NCBI RefSeq assembly: GCF_000970755.1
Contig: NZ_KQ034007.1
Coordinates: 1,353,097-1,417,096, forward strand
Reading direction: 5' to 3'
DNA from: Lactobacillus kimbladii
GTDB lineage: Bacteria > Bacillota > Bacilli > Lactobacillales > Lactobacillaceae
DNA length: 64,000 bases
Shown: one piece after another, positions 1 through 7,429 of the stretch
Layout: each line of letters opens with the position of its first letter
Numbering within the stretch: the stretch's first letter is position 1
Translations under genes and position numbers: made by a program
The notes under the pieces: generated by a model
What the model was told of the DNA's origin: nothing
Database searches by the model: none
Seen by the model: the letters and a program-made list of their open reading frames with translations, nothing else

Positions 1-34
1 TTAAATACTACAATCAAGCTAGAATCAGGCACAC

Positions 35-79
35 GCTAAAAGGCCGCACCCCGATTGAATATCGGAATACGGCCTTAGC
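35..79 (-). terminator. Imperfect hairpin downstream of the PTS operon
   Basis: An outer stem (gctaa..ggccg at 35-46 with cggccttagc at 70-79, two bases bulged) encloses an inner stem (ccgat 51-55 with atcgg 61-65). On the minus strand it is followed by only four T residues, so it is a weak candidate terminator for the operon ending at 195. It could instead be the end of an element lying outside the window. Confidence 0.4.
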
Positions 80-194
80 AAACATGAATTAATGTTAACG
101 TCCAATTCTAGGGGTTAACTTCAATCTTTTAGCTCTTTTAATATTCAAAATTTTATATTGAGAATTATTCACTAAATGTTAAAGCTTTTAAAAT

Positions 195-614
195 CTAAAT
201 GATATCAGATTCATTACTAATATTATCGTCAGAAAGTCTTGCTAAGCCAATTCCTTTTTTGCTTTCTTCAACTATATTCTGAATTTTTTGTTCGTTTAAT
301 TTTTCGCTTTCTAATAACAATGAAATTACTAATCCGCTATTCATGCCGTTAATCAGAAACACATCGTTTATTTCATTAAGTCTTGAAACAGCATTTGATA
401 CACTTCCTCCAAGTAAATCAGCTACTATAATATAAACGTTTTTACCACTTTTCTTAATATAGTCTTCAACTTTATTTGCTAATTCAATATTACTTTCTCC
501 GGGTTGCAAGCAAAAATCAACACAATTATCTGTATTACCAATAATCATATTTACAGAGTTTTTCATTCCTTTTGCCAAATCGCCGTGAGAGACTAAGATG
601 ATTTTGTTCTTCAA
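195..614 (-). CDS. PTS mannose-class enzyme IIA
   Basis: Cytoplasmic IIA domain of a mannose-class phosphotransferase system; it accepts phosphate from HPr and passes it to IIB. The 139-residue protein opens with the family pattern ending in SHG, which places the phosphorylated histidine at residue 10, and has a DLLGGS motif near residue 67, as in ManX IIA domains. Translation starts at a TTG preceded by a GGAAGG ribosome binding site. It is the last gene of the PTS operon, 14 bases after the dehydrogenase-like gene. The acidic tail after residue 125 is not recognisable. IIA is a separate polypeptide here, not fused to IIB as in the glucose/mannose ManXYZ type. Confidence 0.9.
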   Translation of the reverse strand: MKNKIILVSHGDLAKGMKNSVNMIIGNTDNCVDFCLQPGESNIELANKVEDYIKKSGKNVYIIVADLLGGSVSNAVSRLNEINDVFLINGMNSGLVISLLLESEKLNEQKIQNIVEESKKGIGLARLSDDNISNESDII

Positions 615-628
615 CTAAAAGCCTTCCT

Positions 629-1825
629 TTACAAATCACATTTAACTAATTCGAGATAGTTGTTCAAGATGAGGTCATGTACTAATTTTTCTTTTTCGTC
701 TTTCATATTAAGCCCACAAAATTCCGTTATAGCGTTATCTATCCCCTCGTTTTTAATTTTATTCTGAACTTTTAGTGTATCTGGTTCATTTTCATTTTTG
801 TATATAAATCCGTAAGCTAAACATTTTGTAATGTAGAAGGGTAAAATACCATGTTTTAAAGCACACAGCGCGGGCCCAATAAATCTGTCATTATGTTTAA
901 ACTTACGTAATGGCTCTCTGGTTATACGAAAAAGACTATCGCGGAAATCTTTACTCTTAAAGATATTTACTGTGTATTTTGTTTCTTCATCTGTTCTTGG
1001 ATTTAAATTGTATTCCTTTTGAACTCCAGCAAAAGCTTCTTTTGAGGCATAGTACGCATACTTTGATGCCTGTTCATCGTTTGCCGCTTCATCAGTAAAT
1101 TGCATACCTTTTGAAAGAGCAACAAAGGCCATAGAGCACTGAACAACATTTCCGGTCCATATTTTAACTGCCATTGCAGCATCAAGATTATTTTCCAAAA
1201 CAAAAAAGTTAGGCAGATCCTTTTCTTCACTCAGGCTTTTATTATTGTCCACTCTTAATACAGATTTATTATCACCAACAACTTGATATTTGTCTGAAGT
1301 TTTTTCCTTCTCTTCCGGCATCAAGTTTTTGCGATTAACAATACTCATGATTAAAAAAACATTTTGTTTTTCACAATCATATTCGTTATCTTTTAAATAT
1401 TTTCTTATTAAAGTAATCACCAATTGTCTTAAACCGACATAATTAGCTCCTAAAGTTATATATATTTTATTATTAATACTGTGTTTGTTTCTGTATTCTA
1501 TTGCTTCAGCTATATTTTTTGCAAAAAGTTCAAAGTCTTCTGGCATTAATGCACTAGAAATATATTTTGTTGTTGCGAGCTTTTGAATATATTTATCGTG
1601 ATCCCTCAGAACATCAAGAGTGTGAAAATGTGAAATGGTACTTTTTTTAAATACTCCAGATTTAATATCAGTCATTTTCACTGTGTAATATCCCTGTTTT
1701 TTTAATCCATCTATAAGTTCAGAGTTTGTATCAGCAAATGTAATGTCAAAATTATCAGAATTGTACATTTCACCCAGCATGCCCCTGCCACTTAGTCCTG
1801 CACCAACAATTAAAGCTTCTTTCAT
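629..1825 (-). CDS. Mannitol-1-phosphate dehydrogenase-like protein
   Basis: A 398-residue protein of the polyol-specific long-chain dehydrogenase family. The N-terminus has a Rossmann dinucleotide motif (VGAGLSGRG, residues 7-15) followed by TFAD (29-32), as in mannitol-1-phosphate 5-dehydrogenase (MtlD). The family catalytic motif is K-x4-N-x2-H. Here K221 and N226 are present in KIWTGNVVQ, but the histidine position is Gln229. Reduced activity, or a different substrate, is therefore possible. The gene sits between the YajC-like and IIA genes, so it probably works on the phosphosugar delivered by this PTS. NAD-dependent interconversion of a hexose phosphate and a polyol phosphate is an inference from the family only. 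Confidence 0.7.
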   Translation of the reverse strand: MKEALIVGAGLSGRGMLGEMYNSDNFDITFADTNSELIDGLKKQGYYTVKMTDIKSGVFKKSTISHFHTLDVLRDHDKYIQKLATTKYISSALMPEDFELFAKNIAEAIEYRNKHSINNKIYITLGANYVGLRQLVITLIRKYLKDNEYDCEKQNVFLIMSIVNRKNLMPEEKEKTSDKYQVVGDNKSVLRVDNNKSLSEEKDLPNFFVLENNLDAAMAVKIWTGNVVQCSMAFVALSKGMQFTDEAANDEQASKYAYYASKEAFAGVQKEYNLNPRTDEETKYTVNIFKSKDFRDSLFRITREPLRKFKHNDRFIGPALCALKHGILPFYITKCLAYGFIYKNENEPDTLKVQNKIKNEGIDNAITEFCGLNMKDEKEKLVHDLILNNYLELVKCDL

Positions 1826-1882
1826 GAAATCACCTTTTATAATCTAACTAATGTTTAACCTATCTGAAAAAATACTTTTTAC

Positions 1883-2140
1883 TTATCTTCTTTTAAGTAT
1901 CATTTGTATTGACGCGCGATCAACTTCCAAATCGGCATTACCACATTCTATTGTTGCTTTTTCTTTGTTTAAATTTTTAATTTGACCTACTAAGCCGTTG
2001 GAAAACAAAACTTGTTCACCAATTTTTACTTGGGACTGCATTTGAAGATATTTTTTGCGCTTATTAAAACTCTTTAAAACTATAAGCAATATATAAAGAA
2101 ATAATAGCACGACAATTATTATCATTAACCAATCTTCCAT
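1883..2140 (-). CDS. YajC-like small membrane protein in PTS operon
   Basis: An 85-residue protein with one N-terminal hydrophobic helix (about residues 5-24), a short basic stretch (KSFNKRKK) and a small cytoplasmic domain. The segment around QVKIGEQVLFSNGLVGQIKNLN resembles the conserved core of YajC, an accessory subunit of the Sec translocase. It has its own AGGAGAAGGAC ribosome binding site and lies 23 bases after the IID gene. YajC-like genes are known beside mannose-class PTS genes in other Firmicutes, for example the streptococcal hyaluronate PTS cluster. It is therefore more likely an accessory factor of this permease than the housekeeping YajC, but its role is unknown. Confidence 0.75.
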   Translation of the reverse strand: MEDWLMIIIVVLLFLYILLIVLKSFNKRKKYLQMQSQVKIGEQVLFSNGLVGQIKNLNKEKATIECGNADLEVDRASIQMILKRR

Positions 2141-2163
2141 ATAGTCCTTCTCCTAATTCAAAA

Positions 2164-2985
2164 TTAGATTATTCCAACTAAAGAAATCACTATAGTGACA
2201 ACCATAACAATGTAAAAAAGACTTTGCATCTTTAAGTTTTTCTTCTTTAATAACCAATAAAACAAAAGAATAACTAATAGCGCAATTATATTTGGAAAAA
2301 TACCATTCAGCGTATCCGATAAAAGAACTTTTTTATTACCGTTATAATAAGATATTTTTAAAGGGATTTTTACCATTGAAGAGGCAAGTGTTCCAACAAT
2401 AATTAAACCAAAAACTGCTATAGAGTTTGTTATCTTGTTAATACCTACTTTACCAAAATAATCTATAGCATCTTTTCCCAATTTAAATCCCTGTTTAAAT
2501 AGTCCATATGCCAGTGTAAGAATGATAGATAGTAATATGATAATGTAAAGGACAGGTCCAAGGATGCTACCGCTTTTACCTGAAACCGCAATAACAAGCG
2601 TTATTAATATTGGGATGAGAGTACCTTGAATTAAACTATCACCTATTCCAGCAACAGGACCCATCAAACTTGACTTTATAGCTGTAATTGTTTCACCACT
2701 AATGTCTTGATGGATTGCTTTTCTTTCTTCCATACCTAAAACAATACCAAATATGATTGAACCAAGAATCGGTTCAGTATTGTACCAAGTAAAATGCCGG
2801 AGTAAATTTTCGCTAAGCTCTTTTCCTTTATAATATTTTCTATAAAAAGGCATTAGCCACCAAGGCCAAGACTTTCCTTGTAAATAGACAGGGTCAACAC
2901 CTACAGCACCAAAAAGCATGTATCTGGTAAACAATTTATTTTTTTCTTTCTCAGTTAGAGGTGTAGTTCTAATAGTTTTAGTCAT
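2164..2985 (-). CDS. PTS mannose-class enzyme IID
   Basis: Membrane subunit IID of 273 residues, at the family's usual length of about 270-285. It keeps the typical N-terminal YMLFGAVG and the middle block around EERKAI, followed by SSLMGPVAGIGDSLIQGTLIPI (about residues 107-130). The C-terminal half is hydrophobic, with several membrane segments. IID and IIC form the sugar channel. Its ATG overlaps the IIC stop by one base (TAATG), so the two are translationally coupled. Confidence 0.95.
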   Translation of the reverse strand: MTKTIRTTPLTEKEKNKLFTRYMLFGAVGVDPVYLQGKSWPWWLMPFYRKYYKGKELSENLLRHFTWYNTEPILGSIIFGIVLGMEERKAIHQDISGETITAIKSSLMGPVAGIGDSLIQGTLIPILITLVIAVSGKSGSILGPVLYIIILLSIILTLAYGLFKQGFKLGKDAIDYFGKVGINKITNSIAVFGLIIVGTLASSMVKIPLKISYYNGNKKVLLSDTLNGIFPNIIALLVILLFYWLLKKKNLKMQSLFYIVMVVTIVISLVGII

Positions 2986-3809
2986 TATAAAATGTCCTCC
3001 TCTCCATAAATCCTATCATCGCTCTCGGATACATCATTATCGTTTTCAGAAGCAGGTTTTGAACTGTTGTTAATAGTTCGATAGTATAAATAGGCAATTA
3101 CTATGGCTGGAAATAACATACCCATAGGTGTCAACTTCAAATATTGATTCATTGCAAAGCCTAAAATGAAGAAAATAATTCCCCAGCCATCATTAACAAG
3201 AAAAACCATTAAAGCGGCCATACCAATTGCTGGTAAAACCATACCTAAAGCAGAGAAAGAATTCATAATATTTTGCGGGAGCCAGTTCAAAAATGCCTTT
3301 ATTGGGCCAGAACCAAAATAAACTAATATAAAACTAGTTACACCACGCTCAAAGATGTATAAAATAGTTGGCAATCCAACATAGCCCCAACTAAATTTAT
3401 GCCAATTTTGTTGCCTTACAGCAGATTTCATTACCTCACCGAAAGGTACAGAAACTGCACGTACAAGATAATCAAGTGACTGATAAACTGTAGCGAGTGC
3501 AGTGGTAATTGCAATTGCAGCACTGATATCAATATGTGAAGCTACGGCAACCGCAACACATGGAAATGAAACTATTCCTAAATCCATTGCTCCGACACCA
3601 CCGACTGCAAACATTCCGATATACACTAACTGCATTGCACAACCAACAATTATTCCTCTTTGTATATCGCCAAAAATTATACCTACTATTAGTCCGCCTA
3701 TAAACGGACGTTGCAAAATATACTTTAAAGGATAACCACCTATTGGTGCACTTCCACTAGCTGAAAATACACAAAACAATGCTACTAAAGCACTTCTCAA
3801 AGCCAGCAT
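2985..3809 (-). CDS. PTS mannose-class enzyme IIC
   Basis: Membrane subunit IIC of 274 residues with many transmembrane helices. Recognisable blocks are GGYPLKYILQRP near residue 24 and the stretch QLVYIGMFAVGGVGAMD near residue 60, both typical of the ManY/SorA IIC family. The C-terminal tail after about residue 255 is hydrophilic and acidic. It lies 15 bases after IIB and shares one base with IID. The substrate cannot be read from the sequence. Confidence 0.93.
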   Translation of the reverse strand: MLALRSALVALFCVFSASGSAPIGGYPLKYILQRPFIGGLIVGIIFGDIQRGIIVGCAMQLVYIGMFAVGGVGAMDLGIVSFPCVAVAVASHIDISAAIAITTALATVYQSLDYLVRAVSVPFGEVMKSAVRQQNWHKFSWGYVGLPTILYIFERGVTSFILVYFGSGPIKAFLNWLPQNIMNSFSALGMVLPAIGMAALMVFLVNDGWGIIFFILGFAMNQYLKLTPMGMLFPAIVIAYLYYRTINNSSKPASENDNDVSESDDRIYGEEDIL

Positions 3810-3824
3810 GTTAAACCCCCCTTT

Positions 3825-4325
3825 TTAAGAATTCATCACTTTATCATGTTCAGTTTTTGCTTTTTCATAAGAAATATTTTCAAATTTACATGATGGATCA
3901 AACACTATATTTGTGCCATGATTATGGCTATATTCAATTGCTTCCCATTCATCCTCAGTATTACCGACTGATTTTAAGTAACTAGGAGCATCATCCCGAA
4001 TAAATTGCTGTCCAATGGTGACAACCCCTTTAAATTTATAACCCATTTGTATTAACTTTTTCATAGTCAATGGGGTTTTCATAATAATGAAATAGTTTAA
4101 TTTTGAATCTTCGGCTTTTTTGAGATTCGCAAAACCTCTTTCAGTGTTTAAAACAATTACTTTAATTCCTCCAGAAACTGTATTTGCATATAATCTGATC
4201 ATTTGTTTATCTTTAGCAATCTCATCATCAATCACTATAATTGAGTTTAAAGGAAATTTCTTTTTTAAAATTGTAGTGGTTTGTCCGTGAACAACTCGCA
4301 TATCTACTCTATAATGTGAAATCAT
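3825..4325 (-). CDS. PTS mannose-class enzyme IIB
   Basis: Cytoplasmic IIB subunit of 166 residues that phosphorylates the sugar during transport. It starts with the family signature RVDxRxxHGQ, which puts the phosphorylated histidine at residue 13, followed by the IVIDDEIAKDKQMIRLY block typical of the family. The C-terminal part (residues 120-166) is less conserved. The order IIB-IIC-IID, with IIA on a separate downstream gene, matches the sorbose and glycosaminoglycan-type branches of the mannose class rather than ManXYZ. Confidence 0.93.
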   Translation of the reverse strand: MISHYRVDMRVVHGQTTTILKKKFPLNSIIVIDDEIAKDKQMIRLYANTVSGGIKVIVLNTERGFANLKKAEDSKLNYFIIMKTPLTMKKLIQMGYKFKGVVTIGQQFIRDDAPSYLKSVGNTEDEWEAIEYSHNHGTNIVFDPSCKFENISYEKAKTEHDKVMNS

Positions 4326-4343
4326 TAATACCTACCCTCTTCT

Positions 4344-5174
4344 TTATTTATTATCAAATCTAGTAAACTTTCTGTATGATTTCGACTTATCTCGATATTT
4401 ATAATAATCTTCTCTATAAAGAGAAAGAATTAATGCATCAACTACAAAAATTAATCCACCTGTCTGTGTATATGCAGTTAGTCTTGTTCTTACAGCATCA
4501 TATAAAAAATTAATGGTTACAGTTGAAAGTTTTTCTAAAGAAGTTTGTCCTAAATTAGTAATACTAATAACCGGTATATTCTCTTTATTTGCAAACTTTG
4601 CTATTTCATTTGTTTCGGTTGTTTCGCCTGATTTGCTAATTAAAACAACAACATCTTTTTTGGGATCACAAAAACGTATACTTTGTTTTGTTTTAAACAA
4701 AGAATCATTAAAAACAGATTTTTTTCCAACTTCAATTAATGACTGTGCAAGGTATTCTGCAATACCTCCTGTAGCCATATGACCAAAACAAATAATATTA
4801 TTAGCTGTGTTAAGTAATTCAGCTGCTTTTTCTAATGAATCAACATTGATACTATCATATGCTGAATCAATATTTTTCAAGTAGTTTCTTTTGATTTTTT
4901 CAAGCATCACAGCAAGTGGATCGGCCAAATTTATTTCAGGACTATCATCCGTAGTTTTAGAGTTAACAATATCTTTCATTAACATTCCAAAATTTGAATA
5001 ACCGATTTTTTTGGAAAATCTTATCACACTTGCTTGCCCGACTTTTGCCTTTTTAGCTAATTCGAAAGATGACATATTTGGTATATGTCCTAAATTAGCT
5101 AATAAATAGTCTGCGATCTTGGTCTCACTTAGAGTTAGTTTTGGATATAAACTTTTTATTTTGTTTTCAAACAT
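4344..5174 (-). CDS. RpiR/MurR-family transcriptional regulator
   Basis: A 276-residue protein with an N-terminal RpiR helix-turn-helix domain (about 1-77; the segment KAKVGQASVIRFSKKIGYSNF is the recognition region) and a C-terminal SIS domain (about 115-240; VVVLISKSGETTET is the phosphosugar-binding loop). Regulators of this family sense phosphosugars and control sugar operons. I place the start at the ATG at 5174 because a TTGAGA stretch precedes it; a GTG at 5195 is the alternative. As the second gene of the operon it probably controls this operon, with the intracellular sugar phosphate as the signal. Confidence 0.9.
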   Translation of the reverse strand: MFENKIKSLYPKLTLSETKIADYLLANLGHIPNMSSFELAKKAKVGQASVIRFSKKIGYSNFGMLMKDIVNSKTTDDSPEINLADPLAVMLEKIKRNYLKNIDSAYDSINVDSLEKAAELLNTANNIICFGHMATGGIAEYLAQSLIEVGKKSVFNDSLFKTKQSIRFCDPKKDVVVLISKSGETTETNEIAKFANKENIPVISITNLGQTSLEKLSTVTINFLYDAVRTRLTAYTQTGGLIFVVDALILSLYREDYYKYRDKSKSYRKFTRFDNK

Positions 5175-5214
5175 AATTCTCAACTTTACATACACAACAT
5201 GATTAAATTATTTT

Positions 5215-6156
5215 CTAGTCTTTATAAGAAATCATTATTAAGTCAAGTTTACCTTTAAAATACAATTTTCCAAATTCTCGTGGAACGAATATTGTTTCAC
5301 CTAAATTGATATCAATATTATTGATCGAACCAGAGCCTCCTACGCATGCAAAGAAAATAAACCCAGGATAATGATAAGTACAGTTATCAATTGTCTTAAT
5401 ACGCTTTGCTGTATATTCTCCAGCTACATCATAATAATGATAAATTTTAATGTTTTCCTTTTGCTCAATTCTAGGTTTTGTAGCACCCAAATTAGAAATT
5501 TCAGGGATGTTAGCACAATCTACTACTGCATCTATGTTTAATGGGCGGGAAGGATCATTTCTATCCTTGTCATAAAACCTATAAGTGATATCCCCATCAG
5601 TCCCAAAAGTTGAAGTTATTTTTCCATCACCATAACCACCATGAATGACACCAGCAGGTGTGTGAACAAAATCTCCTTCCTTAACTTTTATCTTGTCAAA
5701 AAGATTATCCCAATCTCGTCGATCTATCATTTCTCTAAAATTTTGACGACTTGTTGCTTTATTACCAAAAAGCATTTCTTTAACGTTATCCGACTCGGTC
5801 AGTGCAACTGCTCCAGAAACTTTACCTGGCTCATTCTCATGTTCAAAAGCATACTTGTCATCTGGATGTAATTGGTAGGATTGAAAATTACTATTGACTG
5901 TTGTTGTCATACGTACGGGAAAATAATCTTTTTTAACACCAAAAAGTTCAGCATTGTTTTTATAAAAGGCAGATAAATGTTCTCCTGTCTCCTTAACAAC
6001 ATTATCTAGATGGCCTGGAACACCAATAACGTGATAGACTGTACCTATTTTTTCCTGACTAGTTTTTAAGTTAAAAAATTTTTTTAATTTTTCATCTCCC
6101 CAAATAAAGGATTTGTAAATAGGTTCAACATGATATATTTGTTTAGAATTTTTCAC
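5215..6156 (-). CDS. Mannose-6-phosphate isomerase-like protein
   Basis: First gene of the PTS operon; 313 residues, the length of the type I phosphomannose isomerases of Gram-positive bacteria. It keeps the zinc-binding QLHPDD block (residues 95-100), a second metal-site histidine in TPAGVIHGG and the TYRxYDxDR block. However, the segment that in this family reads GKTECW, with a metal-binding glutamate, reads GKVSGA here, and the earlier GECW is also missing. The fold is clear; activity on mannose 6-phosphate is not assured. It starts at GTG 12 bases or fewer from an AAAGGAG site. It may isomerise whatever phosphosugar the PTS delivers. Confidence 0.75.
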   Translation of the reverse strand: MKNSKQIYHVEPIYKSFIWGDEKLKKFFNLKTSQEKIGTVYHVIGVPGHLDNVVKETGEHLSAFYKNNAELFGVKKDYFPVRMTTTVNSNFQSYQLHPDDKYAFEHENEPGKVSGAVALTESDNVKEMLFGNKATSRQNFREMIDRRDWDNLFDKIKVKEGDFVHTPAGVIHGGYGDGKITSTFGTDGDITYRFYDKDRNDPSRPLNIDAVVDCANIPEISNLGATKPRIEQKENIKIYHYYDVAGEYTAKRIKTIDNCTYHYPGFIFFACVGGSGSINNIDINLGETIFVPREFGKLYFKGKLDLIMISYKD

Positions 6157-6185
6157 TTTTTCTCCTTTACATTTAAAAGAAATTT

Positions 6186-6199
6186 AGAAACCGGTTTCA
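6186..6199 (-). promoter_or_regulatory. cre-like operator (CcpA site)
   Basis: The minus strand reads TGAAACCGGTTTCT, matching 13 of 14 positions of the catabolite-responsive element consensus TGWAANCGNTNWCA, with a 12-base perfect palindrome at 6187-6198. It overlaps the expected transcription start of the PTS operon, a position where CcpA binding represses. A LacI-type repressor site is the alternative. Confidence 0.7.
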
Positions 6200-6204
6200 T
6201 ATTT

Positions 6205-6233
6205 ATACTAGCATAGTGGGTATTAGTTGTAAA
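6205..6233 (-). promoter_or_regulatory. Promoter of the PTS operon
   Basis: On the minus strand a TTTACA -35 (6228-6233) is separated by 17 bases from an extended -10, TGC-TAGTAT (-10 at 6205-6210). It is directly upstream of the cre-like site and of the first operon gene. Confidence 0.65.
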
Positions 6234-6239
6234 CCTAAT

Positions 6240-6600
6240 AATTCAAAAATAATATTTTTTATTGAATTGTATGAATTAATAAACATAGTGGTTGCTCCTG
6301 AAAATGTTACTAACTTGACTAAAATAATATATATTAAGTTAACACAACTCCAAAATAAGATTAACTAGCCTTTTATCTACCGTTTCTATTCCTAGCTAGT
6401 GCTAGCTTTTTTTATTAACTATTAATAAAATTTTCTTTTTATTTATAAATACGTAATAATTATCAGACGCAAAAAAGATCATTATACTATTGCTTTTAAA
6501 ATTGTAGTTGTTTAAACTTAAAGATAATAATTTTACTGGCTCTATCAAAAATAAATTGAGAGGTACACATGGAAAAATTACGCACTGCTCTTTAATTATT
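6240..6600. other. Intergenic region with little content
   Basis: Between the PTS promoter and the GNAT gene the DNA is very AT-rich. It holds an imperfect inverted repeat near 6240-6268 (aattcaa/ttgaatt) and a short CTAGC-tagt-GCTAG hairpin followed by seven T near 6394-6411, which may be a weak plus-strand terminator. No coding pattern was seen. Confidence 0.4.
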
Positions 6601-6618
6601 AATTAAGGAGGAATAAAA

Positions 6619-7023
6619 ATGAAATATATAGCTAACAAAAATATCGCTATGGAACAACTTATAAATTTATACACAAGCGTAGGTTGGAGTTCCTATACGC
6701 AAAATCCTCGGCAACTGCAAAAGGCAGTTGTAAATTCGCTTTTTGCTATTGGCGCTTATGATCAAAACCAGTTAGTTGGATTAATCAGAGTAGTTGGTGA
6801 TGGTCTGACCATCATTTATATCCAAGATTTACTTGTTAATCCTGCTTATCAAAGACAAGGAATTGGTACGAAATTAATAAACAGCGTGCTAAAGAAATAT
6901 AATTCTGTAAGACAGAAAGTTTTGTTGACAGAAAATACCGTCAAAACGCGCAGGTTTTATGAGAGTTGTAATTTTAATCCGTGTGACAAATACAACTTGA
7001 TTGCTTTCTACAAAGATTTTTAA
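6619..7023 (+). CDS. GNAT-family N-acetyltransferase
   Basis: A 134-residue acetyl-CoA-dependent acyltransferase of the GNAT fold. The acetyl-CoA loop is visible as YQRQGIGTKLI (about residues 77-87), preceded by the VNPAY strand. The final NTVKTRRFYESCNFNPC block is the usual alpha4-beta6 end. A full AAGGAGG ribosome binding site stands eight bases before the ATG. It is a single-gene unit bounded by a strong terminator. The acceptor substrate cannot be predicted; relatives are annotated only as putative acetyltransferases. Confidence 0.85.
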   Translation: MKYIANKNIAMEQLINLYTSVGWSSYTQNPRQLQKAVVNSLFAIGAYDQNQLVGLIRVVGDGLTIIYIQDLLVNPAYQRQGIGTKLINSVLKKYNSVRQKVLLTENTVKTRRFYESCNFNPCDKYNLIAFYKDF

Positions 7024-7031
7024 GAGATAAT

Positions 7032-7070
7032 AAGGAGTCTGGGAAAAAACTATCTTTTCCCAGACTCCTT
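7032..7070. terminator. Strong hairpin terminator after GNAT gene
   Basis: A perfect 16-base stem (7032-7047 with 7055-7070) with a 7-base loop, nine bases after the GNAT stop codon. Both arms end in A/T runs, so it could work in both directions. Confidence 0.85.
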
Positions 7071-7239
7071 TGCTCAATATTTTATCTTTTAGTTTTAAGA
7101 AGAACTCACACCAATCTAGTTGACTTTATCATGGTAGGTACCTTATTACCTGATTAGAATATATAATACTGTAGCAATAAAATTTACACAGCAAGTTAAG
7201 ATATTATTGAATATTAAATTTGTATATATTTATTTAATC

Positions 7240-7276
7240 AAAATGGGAAACTCTTATGAAATGAGTTTCCCATTTT
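7240..7276. terminator. Hairpin terminator of the ABC exporter operon
   Basis: A perfect 14-base stem (7240-7253 with 7263-7276) and a 9-base loop lie about 150 bases after the last gene of the minus-strand ABC operon. The arms carry AAAA/TTTT, giving a T tract on both strands. The rest of 7077-7429 is AT-rich and shows no gene. Confidence 0.8.
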
Positions 7277-7429
7277 GTAATAACGAGTATGTTATTGCTT
7301 GTTATATATTTTTACACTTAGTTTTAAAAGACTTTTGAGTAAGCATAATTTAAATAAACAAATGAACGATCTAAAATCATGATAATACTAAATTAAAAGT
7401 AAAAACGTTGATTTAAGAAATATAAAATT

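Noticed and set aside
93-118. Inverted repeat gttaac..gttaac downstream of the PTS operon
   Set aside because: Short, AT-rich and self-complementary hexamers are expected by chance in this DNA; no T tract or conserved context was seen.
1883-2140. YajC-like protein as the housekeeping Sec component
   Set aside because: Its position within the PTS operon and the absence of secDF nearby argue for an accessory role, although this cannot be proven without the rest of the genome.
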